Shown here in pieces: positions 16,399-24,857 of a DNA stretch of 64,000 nt. Source of the stretch: Aggregatilineales bacterium. Its GTDB lineage: Bacteria > Chloroflexota > Anaerolineae > Aggregatilineales > Phototrophicaceae. The notes under the pieces are model-generated. The model was not told the DNA's origin and ran no database searches. It saw only the letters and a list, made by a program, of their open reading frames with translations. Every line of letters starts with the position of its first letter. Position 1 is the stretch's first letter. The position numbers and the translations under genes were made by a program. Where the stretch lies: the NCBI GenBank assembly GCA_030834905.1, contig JAUQWZ010000034.1, forward strand, positions 62,001 through 126,000. Reading direction: 5' to 3'.

Positions 16399-17292
16399 CT
16401 ATTTATTCAGTTGACCCCACATGCTGAACAGGTAACGGCGGATAAAGAAGATGAAGATCAGCGAGGGAACCAGCATAAAGAAGCCGCCGGCAAACTTGTA
16501 CGGATCGCCCGACTTATCAAGGTTGTACAGAATTTGCGCGGGCAGCGTGCGGTTGGTAATCGTCAGCAGGATTGCCGCGAAGACTTCATTCCACGACAGC
16601 ACAAACGTCAGCACAGCGGCGGCGGCGATGCCCGGAACGGCAAGCGGCAGCACGACGCGCCAGAAGGCTTGCAGCCGCGTGCAGCCAAAGACCTGCGCCG
16701 CTTCCTCAAACTCGTAGGGCAGCCCCATAAAAACGCTGGCGATGACCAGAATCGTCGTCGGCAGCGTCAGCGCCGTATGCATCAGCGCCAGGCTGTAAGT
16801 CTGATCGAACATGCCCAGGCGAATGAACACCACCGCCAGCGGCACTGCCAGCACCACCACCGGGAAGGCGCGCACAGACAGGATGCCAAGCCGGATGGTG
16901 TCCCGACCCCTGAAGACAAAGCGCGCAATCGCGTAGCCTGCCGGCATGGCAATCGCCGTCGAGAGCAGCAGCGCAATAATCGCGACGATGAAGCTGTTGA
17001 GGGTGGATCTCAGGACGCCTTCGGTGTTGAGGAAGAACTCAATCGTATCGGTGGAGAACGGCGATGGATAGAAGGGCTTGGGAAACGACCGCACATCCTG
17101 CGGCGTGCTGAACGCCATTGTGAAGATCAGCCAGATCGGCACCAGTATCCAGAGCGCAATCGCGATTGCCACCGCGTAGACGCTGGCGCGGCGCAGGGTA
17201 TGGCGCATTTTGGCGCGTCGGCGGGCGGCTTGCACTGCCTGTGTCATCGGGGCAGGCGACCCAACTTCAGAACGAACCGTCGCCTCGGTCAT
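16399..17292 (-). CDS. Carbohydrate ABC transporter permease (MalG type)
   Basis: This 297-residue membrane protein has about six transmembrane helices and the binding-protein-dependent permease motif EEAAQVFGCTRLQAFWRVVLPLAVPGIAAAAVLTFV, which couples to the ATPase. The length and C-terminal MWGQLNK match the MalG half of CUT1 importers. A roughly 35-residue cytoplasmic N-terminal tail rich in Ala and Arg precedes helix 1. The start overlaps the stop of the partner permease by 4 bp, so the two are translationally coupled. Confidence 0.93.
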   Translation of the reverse strand: MTEATVRSEVGSPAPMTQAVQAARRRAKMRHTLRRASVYAVAIAIALWILVPIWLIFTMAFSTPQDVRSFPKPFYPSPFSTDTIEFFLNTEGVLRSTLNSFIVAIIALLLSTAIAMPAGYAIARFVFRGRDTIRLGILSVRAFPVVVLAVPLAVVFIRLGMFDQTYSLALMHTALTLPTTILVIASVFMGLPYEFEEAAQVFGCTRLQAFWRVVLPLAVPGIAAAAVLTFVLSWNEVFAAILLTITNRTLPAQILYNLDKSGDPYKFAGGFFMLVPSLIFIFFIRRYLFSMWGQLNK

Positions 17293-18419
17293 AGCAGTTT
17301 CGCAGCCTCTTCTTCGGAACGGACGGCGCGAAGGTAAAACAGCGATACCCCGAGCGACAGCAGCATGATAAAACCGGCATAGACGGCTGCCATGTTCGGG
17401 CTGTTAAAGCGCTGCGGATCATACCAGCGGTAGGTTTCGTAAGCCAGCACCGAGAGCACGTCTCGTCCGGCGATGGCGACGACCACCGCGAACACCTGCA
17501 AAGCAAGAATGGTACGCAAGATGAGCGCCACCTGCAGGCTGGGCTTGAGCAGCGGCAGGATGATATAACGCAGGCGCTGCCACAGGTTCGCCCCGAACAC
17601 CTGCCCCGCTTCGATGTAATCCCGCGGGAGTGCCTGCAAGCCGGACACGACGATCACCATCACAATCGAAGTGGCTCGCCAGACTTCCGCCAGCACAATC
17701 GCGGCGATCATCCAGCTTTCATTGCCGACGCGAATGAAAATGTACGGTGATTCCAGTACGCCCGTCCCCACCAGGAACGAGTTCAGGAAGCCGCGCTGGG
17801 TGAAGATGGAATACCAGATGATGCCCGATGCCAGGTCTGATATACCTAACGGAATGGCAAAGATATATAGAAACAGACTGCTGCCCCGGATCTGCGCCTG
17901 AAGCACCAGCGCCATAATGATCGCCAGGATGAACTGAAGCGGCAGGATGAGGACGACCAGCAGGATAGTGGTGCCAAGCGCGCTGCCGAATCGATAGTCG
18001 TTCAGCATCCGATTGACGTAGTCCAGCGTCCATTCTCTGGCAGATTCCCCGCCAACGACCCGCGCAGTCGTCGATTCGGTGCGCGATTCGATGAACAGGT
18101 TCGCCTGGCTTGCCCAGCCCTCTATCGTTGTCCCCGCCGTATCCAGACCTTCAACCCTGAACCAGTAAAACGGACGGGTGCGCCCGTTGGGGAGGGTTTC
18201 TTCAAGCCGCTGGCGTTCGAGCACCGTTACGTCCGTCTGAAGCGCCAGCGTGCCAACCACCGCCGCCTCATCCTGCGGTTCGACGCGCAGGTTCAGGAAC
18301 TGTCCTTCGCGGCGGAAGGCAAGCTGAAACGATTCCAGCATGGGATAGGCAAAGAACAACAGCAGATAGATCATGGATGGGAGCAGCAGGAGATAAGGAA
18401 GTAATTTGGTTTTCTTCAA
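17289..18419 (-). CDS. Carbohydrate ABC transporter permease (MalF type) with extracytoplasmic SH3-like insert
   Basis: The 376-residue protein starts with TTG, backed by AGGAG 8 nt upstream. Helix 1 (LLPYLLLLPSMIYLLLFFAYP) is followed by a roughly 100-residue external segment before helix 2. About residues 46-112 of this (EAAVVGTLALQTDVTVLERQ, FYWFRVEG, IEGWASQANLF) look like a bacterial SH3 domain. The rest is a normal permease, with EAGQVFGANLWQRLRYIILPLLKPSLQVALILR as the ATPase-coupling loop. It pairs with the MalG-type subunit. The insert may contact the binding protein or the cell wall. Confidence 0.9.
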   Translation of the reverse strand: MKKTKLLPYLLLLPSMIYLLLFFAYPMLESFQLAFRREGQFLNLRVEPQDEAAVVGTLALQTDVTVLERQRLEETLPNGRTRPFYWFRVEGLDTAGTTIEGWASQANLFIESRTESTTARVVGGESAREWTLDYVNRMLNDYRFGSALGTTILLVVLILPLQFILAIIMALVLQAQIRGSSLFLYIFAIPLGISDLASGIIWYSIFTQRGFLNSFLVGTGVLESPYIFIRVGNESWMIAAIVLAEVWRATSIVMVIVVSGLQALPRDYIEAGQVFGANLWQRLRYIILPLLKPSLQVALILRTILALQVFAVVVAIAGRDVLSVLAYETYRWYDPQRFNSPNMAAVYAGFIMLLSLGVSLFYLRAVRSEEEAAKLL

Positions 18420-18432
18420 AAGCTTTCTCCTG

Positions 18433-18467
18433 AAAAATCGGGGGCGGACAAGTGCTGTCCACCCCCG
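18433..18467 (-). terminator. Intercistronic hairpin/attenuator between binding-protein and permease genes
   Basis: On the minus strand GGGGGTGGACA and TGTCCGCCCCC form an 11-bp stem (one G-U pair, 5-nt loop; 18440-18466), followed by GATTTTT. It lies in the 64-bp gap after the binding-protein stop. Such hairpins let the binding protein be made in excess of the membrane subunits. Confidence 0.75.
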
Positions 18468-18483
18468 TCGTGCAGAAGCAATG

Positions 18484-19773
18484 TTACTCGACCTGGCAAG
18501 CGCCTTCGCTCACCGGATCAGGTGCCCAGCAGGCAGCGCCGGTTTCATCCATCAGCGTTTGCAGGGTGACAGCTTCTTCTTCGAGGACAGTATCAATGTC
18601 CTCGCCGTTGATGACGACACGATTGAAGGCATTGCGGAAGATTTCGTTGATCTCACCACCACGCGCGCCCAGACCAATCGGCAGCAGCGATGGGATTGCA
18701 TCATCAGCACCGACCGTCGCAGCCACCGCATCCAGCATGGTCGCCACGCCTTCGGGCAGATCTTCAGTTTCCACGCCGTCGATGACCGGGTAGAAACCGA
18801 GTTCGCTCAGTACCTGAGACTGAACTGCAGGCGACAGCATATAGCGAATGACCGCTTCCGCTTCGTCTGGGTTCGGGGAAGTGAACGGAACACCCAGACC
18901 GGCGACCACTGGCATATAGCCGCGCCCGGCGGGACCGGCTGGCGCGGGGAAGGCGACGAACATCTCAGGGCTTTCGTCGAAAGCAGCCTTGAGGCGCGCC
19001 ACATGGTCAAACGCGACCCAGACCTCGCCCGACAGCAACGGCTCGTTCATGAAGTCGTAGTTGATCGACTCGGGATTGACGTAGGGCCACAGGTCGTCAC
19101 GCATAAAGCGCAGCATTTCGGCAGCGCCTTCACTGCGGAACTGTGTGACCATGCCGCCGGTGAACGACGGGAAGGCATAGCCCTCCAGGAAACGGTGGAA
19201 CAAGCCAGCAACCGGGAAGCCGATCTTGGCTTCGCCCGTGGCTTCCTGCATTGCCTGTCCCCACTGCGCAAGCTGTTCCCACGTCAGCGCGTTAACGTCT
19301 GCCCCTTCGGGCAGGTACTCCAGCGCTTCGTTGTTGGCAGCCATAATGTAGGTTGCCTGCATCCAGGGGATGTAGTACTGGTAGTCGGTCGTGCCCATGC
19401 GCCCCAGCTCAACAAAGTCGTCGCTGACATCGTACTCTTCTTCGATGCTGGCGAGCAGATCGGTCAGGTCGAACAGCACGTCATCATTCACCAGAGTCGG
19501 GAACGTGCCGTGAATCGAGCCGATAACGTCAATCGTGCCAGCGCCAGACTGCCCCTCAGCCCGCAGCAGGTCGATTAGCGGACCCTCTTCAAAGGGGACG
19601 AAATCGATAGTGCCACCTTCAAAATCAGCAAGAATCTCACGGGCTTTTTCAGTTTCTTCAACAACGTTGAACTGCGTGGAAGCCAGAGTCACGGTGACGT
19701 CGTCCTGGGCACTGACCACAGTGCCAAGTGCGAGCGCCAGAAGCGCGATTACAAGAATACTCAGTTTCTTCAT
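18484..19773 (-). CDS. Extracellular sugar-binding protein of the ABC importer
   Basis: The 429-residue protein has a signal peptide (MKKLSILVIALLALALGTVVSAQ, cleavage after VSA) and a family-1 solute-binding fold: PWMQATYIMAANNEAL, WEQLAQWGQAMQEATG, FSGEVWVAFDH-like LLSGEVWVAFDH and VVAGLGVPFTSPNPDEAEAVIRYML. It captures sugar outside the cell for the permeases encoded downstream. Unlike most binding proteins of monoderms there is no lipobox Cys after the signal. Two Cys near the C-terminus (AACWAP and GACQVE) could form a disulfide. GAGG precedes the start. It follows the LacI gene by 49 bp. Confidence 0.92.
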   Translation of the reverse strand: MKKLSILVIALLALALGTVVSAQDDVTVTLASTQFNVVEETEKAREILADFEGGTIDFVPFEEGPLIDLLRAEGQSGAGTIDVIGSIHGTFPTLVNDDVLFDLTDLLASIEEEYDVSDDFVELGRMGTTDYQYYIPWMQATYIMAANNEALEYLPEGADVNALTWEQLAQWGQAMQEATGEAKIGFPVAGLFHRFLEGYAFPSFTGGMVTQFRSEGAAEMLRFMRDDLWPYVNPESINYDFMNEPLLSGEVWVAFDHVARLKAAFDESPEMFVAFPAPAGPAGRGYMPVVAGLGVPFTSPNPDEAEAVIRYMLSPAVQSQVLSELGFYPVIDGVETEDLPEGVATMLDAVAATVGADDAIPSLLPIGLGARGGEINEIFRNAFNRVVINGEDIDTVLEEEAVTLQTLMDETGAACWAPDPVSEGACQVE

Positions 19774-19822
19774 GTCATTAATCCTCGTATAGCTCTACTC
19801 TCGCGAAACGAATATGGACAGG

Positions 19823-20860
19823 TCAATCGTCGGCGCCTCCTTTCCTTCGACCAGTGGAAGCACGTATCACCAATGTGCTGGACAGCAGGATTTGGGTTTG
19901 CTCGGTGGACTCGCCTCGAATGAGCGAGTCCAGGATCTTCACCAGCAGCTTTCCAATTTCGTGCATCGGCTGGTGAATCGTCGTCAGAGGTGGATGGGCA
20001 TATTCGGCAGCCGGGATGTCGTCAAAGCCCGTAATCGAAAGGTCGTAGCCAACCCGCAAGCCGCGCGCCTGCGCCGCGCTCATCGCGCCGAGCGCCATCA
20101 GGTCGTTACAGGCGACGATGGCGGTCATCTGCGGGTGCTGGTCAAGCAGCGCGTTGGCGTGCATATAGCCGCCCGACTGCATCAGATCGCCATATCGGAC
20201 AAATTCGTCGCGGTACGGAAGATCGGCAGCGGCTAATCCCTCGCAGTACCCGTTATGGCGAAATTCAGTGAATGCCATTTCGGGCGGGGGCAAAATCAAG
20301 CCGATCTGTCGGTGACCGAGTCCCGTCAGATGCTCGACCGCCGCCCGGATACCCGCCTGACTGTCCACGTCGATATAGGCGAAGTCGCTCACCTCATCGG
20401 GCGCGGCGCGTCCGTTCACGGCAAAGGGATGATTGAGGCTCTTGAGAAAGGCGATGCGCTCGTCATGCTTCCGGGTGCGGGCGAGGATCATGCCATCAAC
20501 ACGGTTCCCGCCGACGATCCGGCGGTACGCCGCCATTTCAGGCTCGCCTGCCGACTGGGCGCTGACCAGCAGATCATAGCCGACGCGCGAAGCGGCGCTG
20601 CTGAGGCTGAGCAGCAGTTGGCTGAAAAACTCACTGCCAACGTCGTCGTCCGGCGCGGGCGTAATTAAACCGATGGTCTGGGTTCGCTGGTTGCGAAGCT
20701 GGCGCGCCAGCAGATTTGGCTGGTAGCCGAGGGTTTCGGCAATGGTGGCGATATGGCGGCGGGTGTTCTCGTTAACATCGTCATAGCCCGCCAGCGCGCG
20801 AGAGACTGTGGTAACCGAATAGCCTGATTCTCGCGCGATATCCTTTAACGTAATCTGCAT
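19823..20860 (-). CDS. LacI/GalR-family transcriptional regulator
   Basis: The 345-residue repressor has the LacI helix-turn-helix and hinge at its N-terminus (TLKDIARESGYSVTTVSRALAGYDDVNENTRRHI) and a periplasmic-binding-protein-like effector domain (TIGLITP, VDGMILART, YIDVDSQAGIRAAVEHL, TGFDDIPAAEYAHPPLTTI). Start at 20860 (MQITLKD) is chosen over an ATG four codons earlier because LacI proteins begin just ahead of TLKDIA. It is the first gene of the sugar-import operon and probably controls it, with the imported sugar as inducer. Its own promoter has a candidate operator at the transcription start. Confidence 0.93.
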   Translation of the reverse strand: MQITLKDIARESGYSVTTVSRALAGYDDVNENTRRHIATIAETLGYQPNLLARQLRNQRTQTIGLITPAPDDDVGSEFFSQLLLSLSSAASRVGYDLLVSAQSAGEPEMAAYRRIVGGNRVDGMILARTRKHDERIAFLKSLNHPFAVNGRAAPDEVSDFAYIDVDSQAGIRAAVEHLTGLGHRQIGLILPPPEMAFTEFRHNGYCEGLAAADLPYRDEFVRYGDLMQSGGYMHANALLDQHPQMTAIVACNDLMALGAMSAAQARGLRVGYDLSITGFDDIPAAEYAHPPLTTIHQPMHEIGKLLVKILDSLIRGESTEQTQILLSSTLVIRASTGRRKGGADD

Positions 20861-20894
20861 AAGAAATCCCAAATAAGGTATTTCTAATCGTCAT

Positions 20895-20908
20895 CCAAAT
20901 CGTTTCGG
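20895..20908. promoter_or_regulatory. Candidate LacI-type operator
   Basis: CCAAATCGTTTCGG is an imperfect palindrome centred on CG (half-sites CCAAAT and CCGAAA), as in LacI/GalR operators. It begins one or two bases after the predicted transcription start of the lacI-type gene, a position suited to autorepression. A second inverted pair, CATCCAAATC (20892-20901) and GATTTTGGATG (20931-20941), brackets the promoter. Confidence 0.4.
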
Positions 20909-20916
20909 ATATCTAT

Positions 20917-20945
20917 ACTGTAACGCTAAAGATTTTGGATGTCAA
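20917..20945 (-). promoter_or_regulatory. Sigma70-type promoter of the sugar-import operon
   Basis: On the minus strand a perfect -35 box TTGACA (20945-20940) and a -10 box TACAGT (20922-20917) are separated by exactly 17 bp. Transcription would start near 20910, about 50 nt before the LacI-family start codon. Confidence 0.65.
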
Positions 20946-21037
20946 GCAAATTCGTTATGTCGGACGACTATCTGCGCCGCCAGCCGACCTGAATACTCAC
21001 GGATGCCTCATATTCCCGTTTCACTGAGGGCATAAAC

Positions 21038-21070
21038 GCAAAAGCCTGTGTCGGTGTCGCAACACAGGCT
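21038..21070 (-). terminator. Intrinsic terminator after the CAP-LysM gene
   Basis: On the minus strand AGCCTGTGT and ACACAGGCT (21070-21062 and 21051-21043) form a 9-bp stem with a 10-nt loop, followed by TTTGCG. It lies about 40 nt past the stop of the CAP-LysM gene. The remaining gap to the lacI-type promoter shows no gene. Confidence 0.7.
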
Positions 21071-21108
21071 CATTGCAAGCAGGATATGAAGTGAATTGGA
21101 GCGAAGGC

Positions 21109-22068
21109 TTACTGACCGGCGGGCAGCTTGAGGATCTGCCCGCTGTAGATGATCGAGGGATCGACGATGCCGTTGATCGTCACTATCGCCTGGATGGTTA
21201 CGCCGTAGCGCGCCGCGATTTGCGCCAGAGTCTCGCCCTCAATGACCACATGCGTCTGCACCGCGACGGCGACCGCTTCTACTGGCGGCGGTTCAGCAGC
21301 GGGCGGCGCTTCTGCTGGTGCTGGCGGCGCGGCTCCGGGAAGCAGCAGCCGCTGCCCCACGTAGATAATCTCGGGATTGGAAATCGTATTCGCTGTCATC
21401 AACGCCCGCACCGTCGTCTGGTGACGCACCGCGATCTGTGCCAGACTGTCTCCCGGAACGACGTAATAGGCTGCCGCCGCCGATGATTCGGCGGACGCCG
21501 CTTCGGGCGCGGGGGCTGGCAGCGACTCCACCAGAGCGACATTCTGCGCTTCAGGCGTTGGCGGGTGCAGGTCGTCGGCTTCTCCGAACAGGGTGACGTA
21601 GCTGAAGCGGTAGCCGTCGCTGGACATGCCCAGCCCAATATCGGTGAAATCCCGGTGGATCATGTTGATCAGATGCCCGGTACTCCAGCGCCAGAAGTCG
21701 TAGACCATATCTGGCGTGGCGTCGATGCTCATGTAGTAATTTTCGCCGCAGCACCAGTGCGACGAGGTGAAACCGAAGGCTGCCGCGCGCTGGCTTGGGC
21801 TGCTGGCACCGCCGCGAAAATGCCCGCGCCGCCCGGTGCTCGCCAGATACTCGGCTTGATCCTGCGCCGCCCGGTTCAGCGCGTCGCTCAGACGGTAGGC
21901 AGGCAGCCCCCGGCGCTCGCGCAGGGCATTGATACGGGCGTACATATCGCTCAAAATCGCGCTGTCCGGCGGGATCAGCGGCGGGTCGGGCGCTTCCTGG
22001 GCTGTGCCCGCCTGAGCAGCAGAAAATATCAGCAGGAGGATTACTGCGAGGAGAACCAACCGCCTCAT
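21109..22068 (-). CDS. Secreted CAP (SCP/PR1) domain protein with two LysM repeats
   Basis: The 319-residue protein has a signal peptide ending near AQAGTAQ, a CAP domain at about 40-165 (LSDMYARINALRERRGLPAYRLSDALNRAAQDQAEYLA, GENYYM, TGHLINMIHRDFTDIGLGM) and two LysM modules (YYVVPGDSLAQIAVRHQ and HVVIEGETLAQIAARYG), separated by a Pro/Ala-rich linker. LysM modules bind peptidoglycan, so the protein is expected to be wall-attached. CAP proteins are widespread extracellular proteins of uncertain biochemical role, so none is assigned. AGGAG precedes the start, and it is monocistronic with its own terminator. Confidence 0.92.
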   Translation of the reverse strand: MRRLVLLAVILLLIFSAAQAGTAQEAPDPPLIPPDSAILSDMYARINALRERRGLPAYRLSDALNRAAQDQAEYLASTGRRGHFRGGASSPSQRAAAFGFTSSHWCCGENYYMSIDATPDMVYDFWRWSTGHLINMIHRDFTDIGLGMSSDGYRFSYVTLFGEADDLHPPTPEAQNVALVESLPAPAPEAASAESSAAAAYYVVPGDSLAQIAVRHQTTVRALMTANTISNPEIIYVGQRLLLPGAAPPAPAEAPPAAEPPPVEAVAVAVQTHVVIEGETLAQIAARYGVTIQAIVTINGIVDPSIIYSGQILKLPAGQ

Positions 22069-22278
22069 GGTTTGCTCCTATGTGAGTGTGGTAAATTACA
22101 ATCAGCCAACTACATTTTAATTCTAGGCGCTTCTTTGACGTCACTACACAAAAGTACTCTTCTGATTTGAGAATCCATACTTTTTCTAACGAAATGTAAA
22201 CGGCGCGGCGCGCCGAAGTAACAACCGGCGTAGTCAAAGCGTCAGATAAGCGACAGGCAAGCTCAATCCAAATCGTCA

Positions 22279-22284
22279 TATAAT
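22279..22284 (+). promoter_or_regulatory. Perfect -10 box upstream of the YkuD gene
   Basis: TATAAT lies 48 bp ahead of the start of the VanW/LysM/YkuD gene. No good -35 box is seen at 16-18 bp, so it may be an activator-dependent or weak promoter. The 263-bp gap otherwise contains no gene. Confidence 0.35.
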
Positions 22285-22331
22285 GAACATGATCCTGTCG
22301 AAACGGCACTGTTTCTGAAAGACCCGATAAG

Positions 22332-23996
22332 ATGTTGAAATCGCCGCCCCAGCCCGCGAAACGCCCACGCGCCGTTGGGCAGCCGAAACCAGCCTATCCT
22401 GCTCGCCCCCCGCGCCTGCGACCAGCGCCAACAGCGGGCGGGCGCGTCCCGCCAAAGGTTCAGCAGCGCCAGCGCCCGCCGCGGGCAGGCAAACGCAAAG
22501 GCAGCCTCGATTCGTCGCTGCTGCTGTTGATTGGCGCGCCGCTGGCGCTGCTGATAGTGGCGGGTCTGATCGTCATCATCGGAGCGCTCATTCTGTTTGG
22601 CAGCAGCAGCATCCTGCCGGGCGTGCGTGTTGGCGGCGTAGCACTGGGCGGTCTGACACAACCGGAAGCAGCGTCGGCGCTGGCGACTGCCTGGGCTGAA
22701 CGCGGCGTCGTCCTGCGTGATGAGGATCGCGTCTTCCCGATTGACCCGGCGCTGCTGGGCATTGAACTGGACAGCGAGACGTCCGCCGAAGACGCGATCC
22801 GTTATGGTCGCTCCGAGGGCGGCATTGGTGGGGTACTGCGCGCCGCCATCGGCAGAATCGATCTGCCGCCGACCATCCGAATCAACACTGCCGTGGCTGA
22901 ACAAACCCTGCGCGATCTGACGCCGCAGATTGAAGTCGTGCCGGTCAACGCGGGAGTCCAGCTTGTCAGCGGAACCATCGCGCTGCGCCCACCCCATGAC
23001 GGACGCGCCCTCGATATCGCCACCACGCTGGCTCCGCTTGAGCGAAACGCGGCGGCGGCGCTCAGTGACGGCGAGCTTGAACTGGTGATGATTTCGATCC
23101 AGCCTGAAATCCTCGACGCCTCGCCTATTGCTGAGGCGGCGTCAGCGCTGCTGGCGAACCCCTTTGAAATCCGCGTCTACGATCCGGTGACAGGCGATAG
23201 TGACTACTGGACGCTAATGCCCGAAACGTGGGTCGAGTGGCTGACGGCGGTGCCGGACGCTGCCGAGCCGCCAGGGCTGGCGATCAGTCTCGATCCCCAG
23301 TCACTGCGAGCGTATCTCAGCGAGCGACAGAGTGAACTGGGGGGCAGCCGAACGCTCAACCTTGATGAGAGCGTGTCGGCAGTGCAGTCAGCAGCGAGCC
23401 GCGGCGAACTGACCGCGGCTGTCCGCGCCTACCATCGCGATCTTCAGCACGTCGTCCAGCCCGGCGAGACGATCATCAGCATCGCCTATGACTACGGCAT
23501 TCCTTACCCCTACGTGCAGCAGGCAAATGGCGGCATCGACACGGTGAGCGTCGGACAGACGATCACGCTGCCGTCGCATGACGTGATGCTGCCTGAACCC
23601 GTCATTTTCAACAAGCGGATTGTCGTCAGCATCAGTGAGCAGCGCGTGCGCGCCTATGAAAATGGCAGCCTGAAATGGGATTGGATCGCCAGCACCGGCA
23701 TCTCGTCCAGCCCCACCTGGCCCGGCATTTACCAGATCATCTCGCATGAACCCAACGCTTATGCCGCCAACTGGGATCTGTGGATGCCGTCCTTTCTGGG
23801 CGTTTACCGTCCGATTCCGGGCAGCGATTTCACCAACGGCTTTCACGGCTTTCCGACCCGCAGCGGCAGCCAGCTTTTATGGACAAACAGCCTCGGTACG
23901 CGGGTGACCTACGGCTGCATCCTGCTCAGCAACGAAAACGCGCAGGCGCTCTACGCCTGGGCGGAAGAAGGCGTCGTCGTCGAAATCCAGCCGTAG
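22332..23996 (+). CDS. Membrane-anchored L,D-transpeptidase (YkuD) with VanW-type and LysM domains
   Basis: The 554-residue protein has a Pro/Arg-rich cytoplasmic N-terminus, one transmembrane helix (about 60-90: LLLLIGAPLALLIVAGLIVIIGALILFG), a PG_binding_4/VanW-N-like domain (VRVGGVALGGLTQPEAASAL...), a LysM module (HVVQPGETIISIAYDYGIPYPYVQQANG) and a C-terminal YkuD domain. The YkuD catalytic Cys is at 529 in TYGCILLS, with His505 in FHGFP. YkuD enzymes make 3-3 cross-links in peptidoglycan or attach proteins to it. It acts outside the membrane on the wall. The ribosome-binding site is weak. Confidence 0.93.
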   Translation: MLKSPPQPAKRPRAVGQPKPAYPARPPRLRPAPTAGGRVPPKVQQRQRPPRAGKRKGSLDSSLLLLIGAPLALLIVAGLIVIIGALILFGSSSILPGVRVGGVALGGLTQPEAASALATAWAERGVVLRDEDRVFPIDPALLGIELDSETSAEDAIRYGRSEGGIGGVLRAAIGRIDLPPTIRINTAVAEQTLRDLTPQIEVVPVNAGVQLVSGTIALRPPHDGRALDIATTLAPLERNAAAALSDGELELVMISIQPEILDASPIAEAASALLANPFEIRVYDPVTGDSDYWTLMPETWVEWLTAVPDAAEPPGLAISLDPQSLRAYLSERQSELGGSRTLNLDESVSAVQSAASRGELTAAVRAYHRDLQHVVQPGETIISIAYDYGIPYPYVQQANGGIDTVSVGQTITLPSHDVMLPEPVIFNKRIVVSISEQRVRAYENGSLKWDWIASTGISSSPTWPGIYQIISHEPNAYAANWDLWMPSFLGVYRPIPGSDFTNGFHGFPTRSGSQLLWTNSLGTRVTYGCILLSNENAQALYAWAEEGVVVEIQP

Positions 23997-24169
23997 CGCC
24001 GCGACAGCGAACGGGATCGGGCGCAGGCGCTGATTTCCTCGCTGCGGGGCAAACCTGACCGGCATCCCCGTCGCTCTTTTTATTTGTGCGCAATGGCACT
24101 TGACCCGCCCTTCGCCCTCTGCGACGATTGGAACAGCATCATCTTTTCACCTGTTGAGAGGCAGCACAA

Positions 24170-24745
24170 ATGAAGATTGGAGTCCTCGCGCTGCAAGGCG
24201 CGTTCATTGAGCACGCGAAGCGGTTGCAGGCAGTTGGCGCCGAGCCAGTGCTGGTGCGCCTGCCGGAACAGCTAGACGAACTGGACGGATTGATCATTCC
24301 CGGTGGCGAGAGTACGACCATCGGCAAGCTGGCAGCCAGCTACGGGCTGATCGAGCCGCTGCGAGCGTTCGCCAGCACCAAGCCAACCTGGGGAACCTGC
24401 GCGGGCATGATCTTTCTGGCAAAGGATATCGGCATCGACCGCCAGCCGATCCTCGGACTGATGGATATCACCGTCAACCGCAACGCCTTTGGGCGGCAGG
24501 TAGACAGCTTTGAGACGAATTTGACTATCGCGCCGCTGGAAGGCGGACCCTTGCACGCGGTCTTCATTCGCGCCCCTGTCGTGACAAAAGCAGGCGACAA
24601 TGTGGCGATATTGTCGGCGTTGGACGACGGGCGAATCGTCGCCGTCCAGCAGGGACACCTGCTGGCAACCGCCTTCCATCCCGAACTGACGGACGATACC
24701 CGGCTGCATCAGTATTTCGTCCAACTAATCTCGCGGAAAGAATAG
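24170..24745 (+). CDS. pdxT: Pyridoxal 5'-phosphate synthase, glutaminase subunit PdxT
   Basis: PdxT releases ammonia from glutamine and channels it to PdxS. The 191-residue class I amidotransferase has the PdxT start IGVLALQGAFIEH, the oxyanion-type motif IIPGGESTT, nucleophile Cys77 in GTCAGM and the His170/Glu172 pair in AFHPELT. Its length and order of motifs are typical. The gene is not next to pdxS (11237-12151), unlike most genomes with this pathway. Upstream, 173 bp hold no gene; a weak hairpin (GCGGGG/CCCCGTCGC) with TTTTTATTT near 24075 may end the YkuD transcript. Confidence 0.97.
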   Translation: MKIGVLALQGAFIEHAKRLQAVGAEPVLVRLPEQLDELDGLIIPGGESTTIGKLAASYGLIEPLRAFASTKPTWGTCAGMIFLAKDIGIDRQPILGLMDITVNRNAFGRQVDSFETNLTIAPLEGGPLHAVFIRAPVVTKAGDNVAILSALDDGRIVAVQQGHLLATAFHPELTDDTRLHQYFVQLISRKE

Positions 24746-24857
24746 GTTGACGTAATCGCATTTTTGCCGTACACAATTGAAGATGACATGCTACAATAGC
24801 GCCGCTTTGCGCTACAATGACTTCCAGTATCTGTTCTCTATCAGGCGAGAAACGACT

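Noticed and set aside
16411..17337. Open frame of 308 codons opposite the MalG-type permease gene
   Set aside because: Sequence is polar, Arg/His/Gln-rich and repeats none of the known families; the opposite strand encodes a clear permease.
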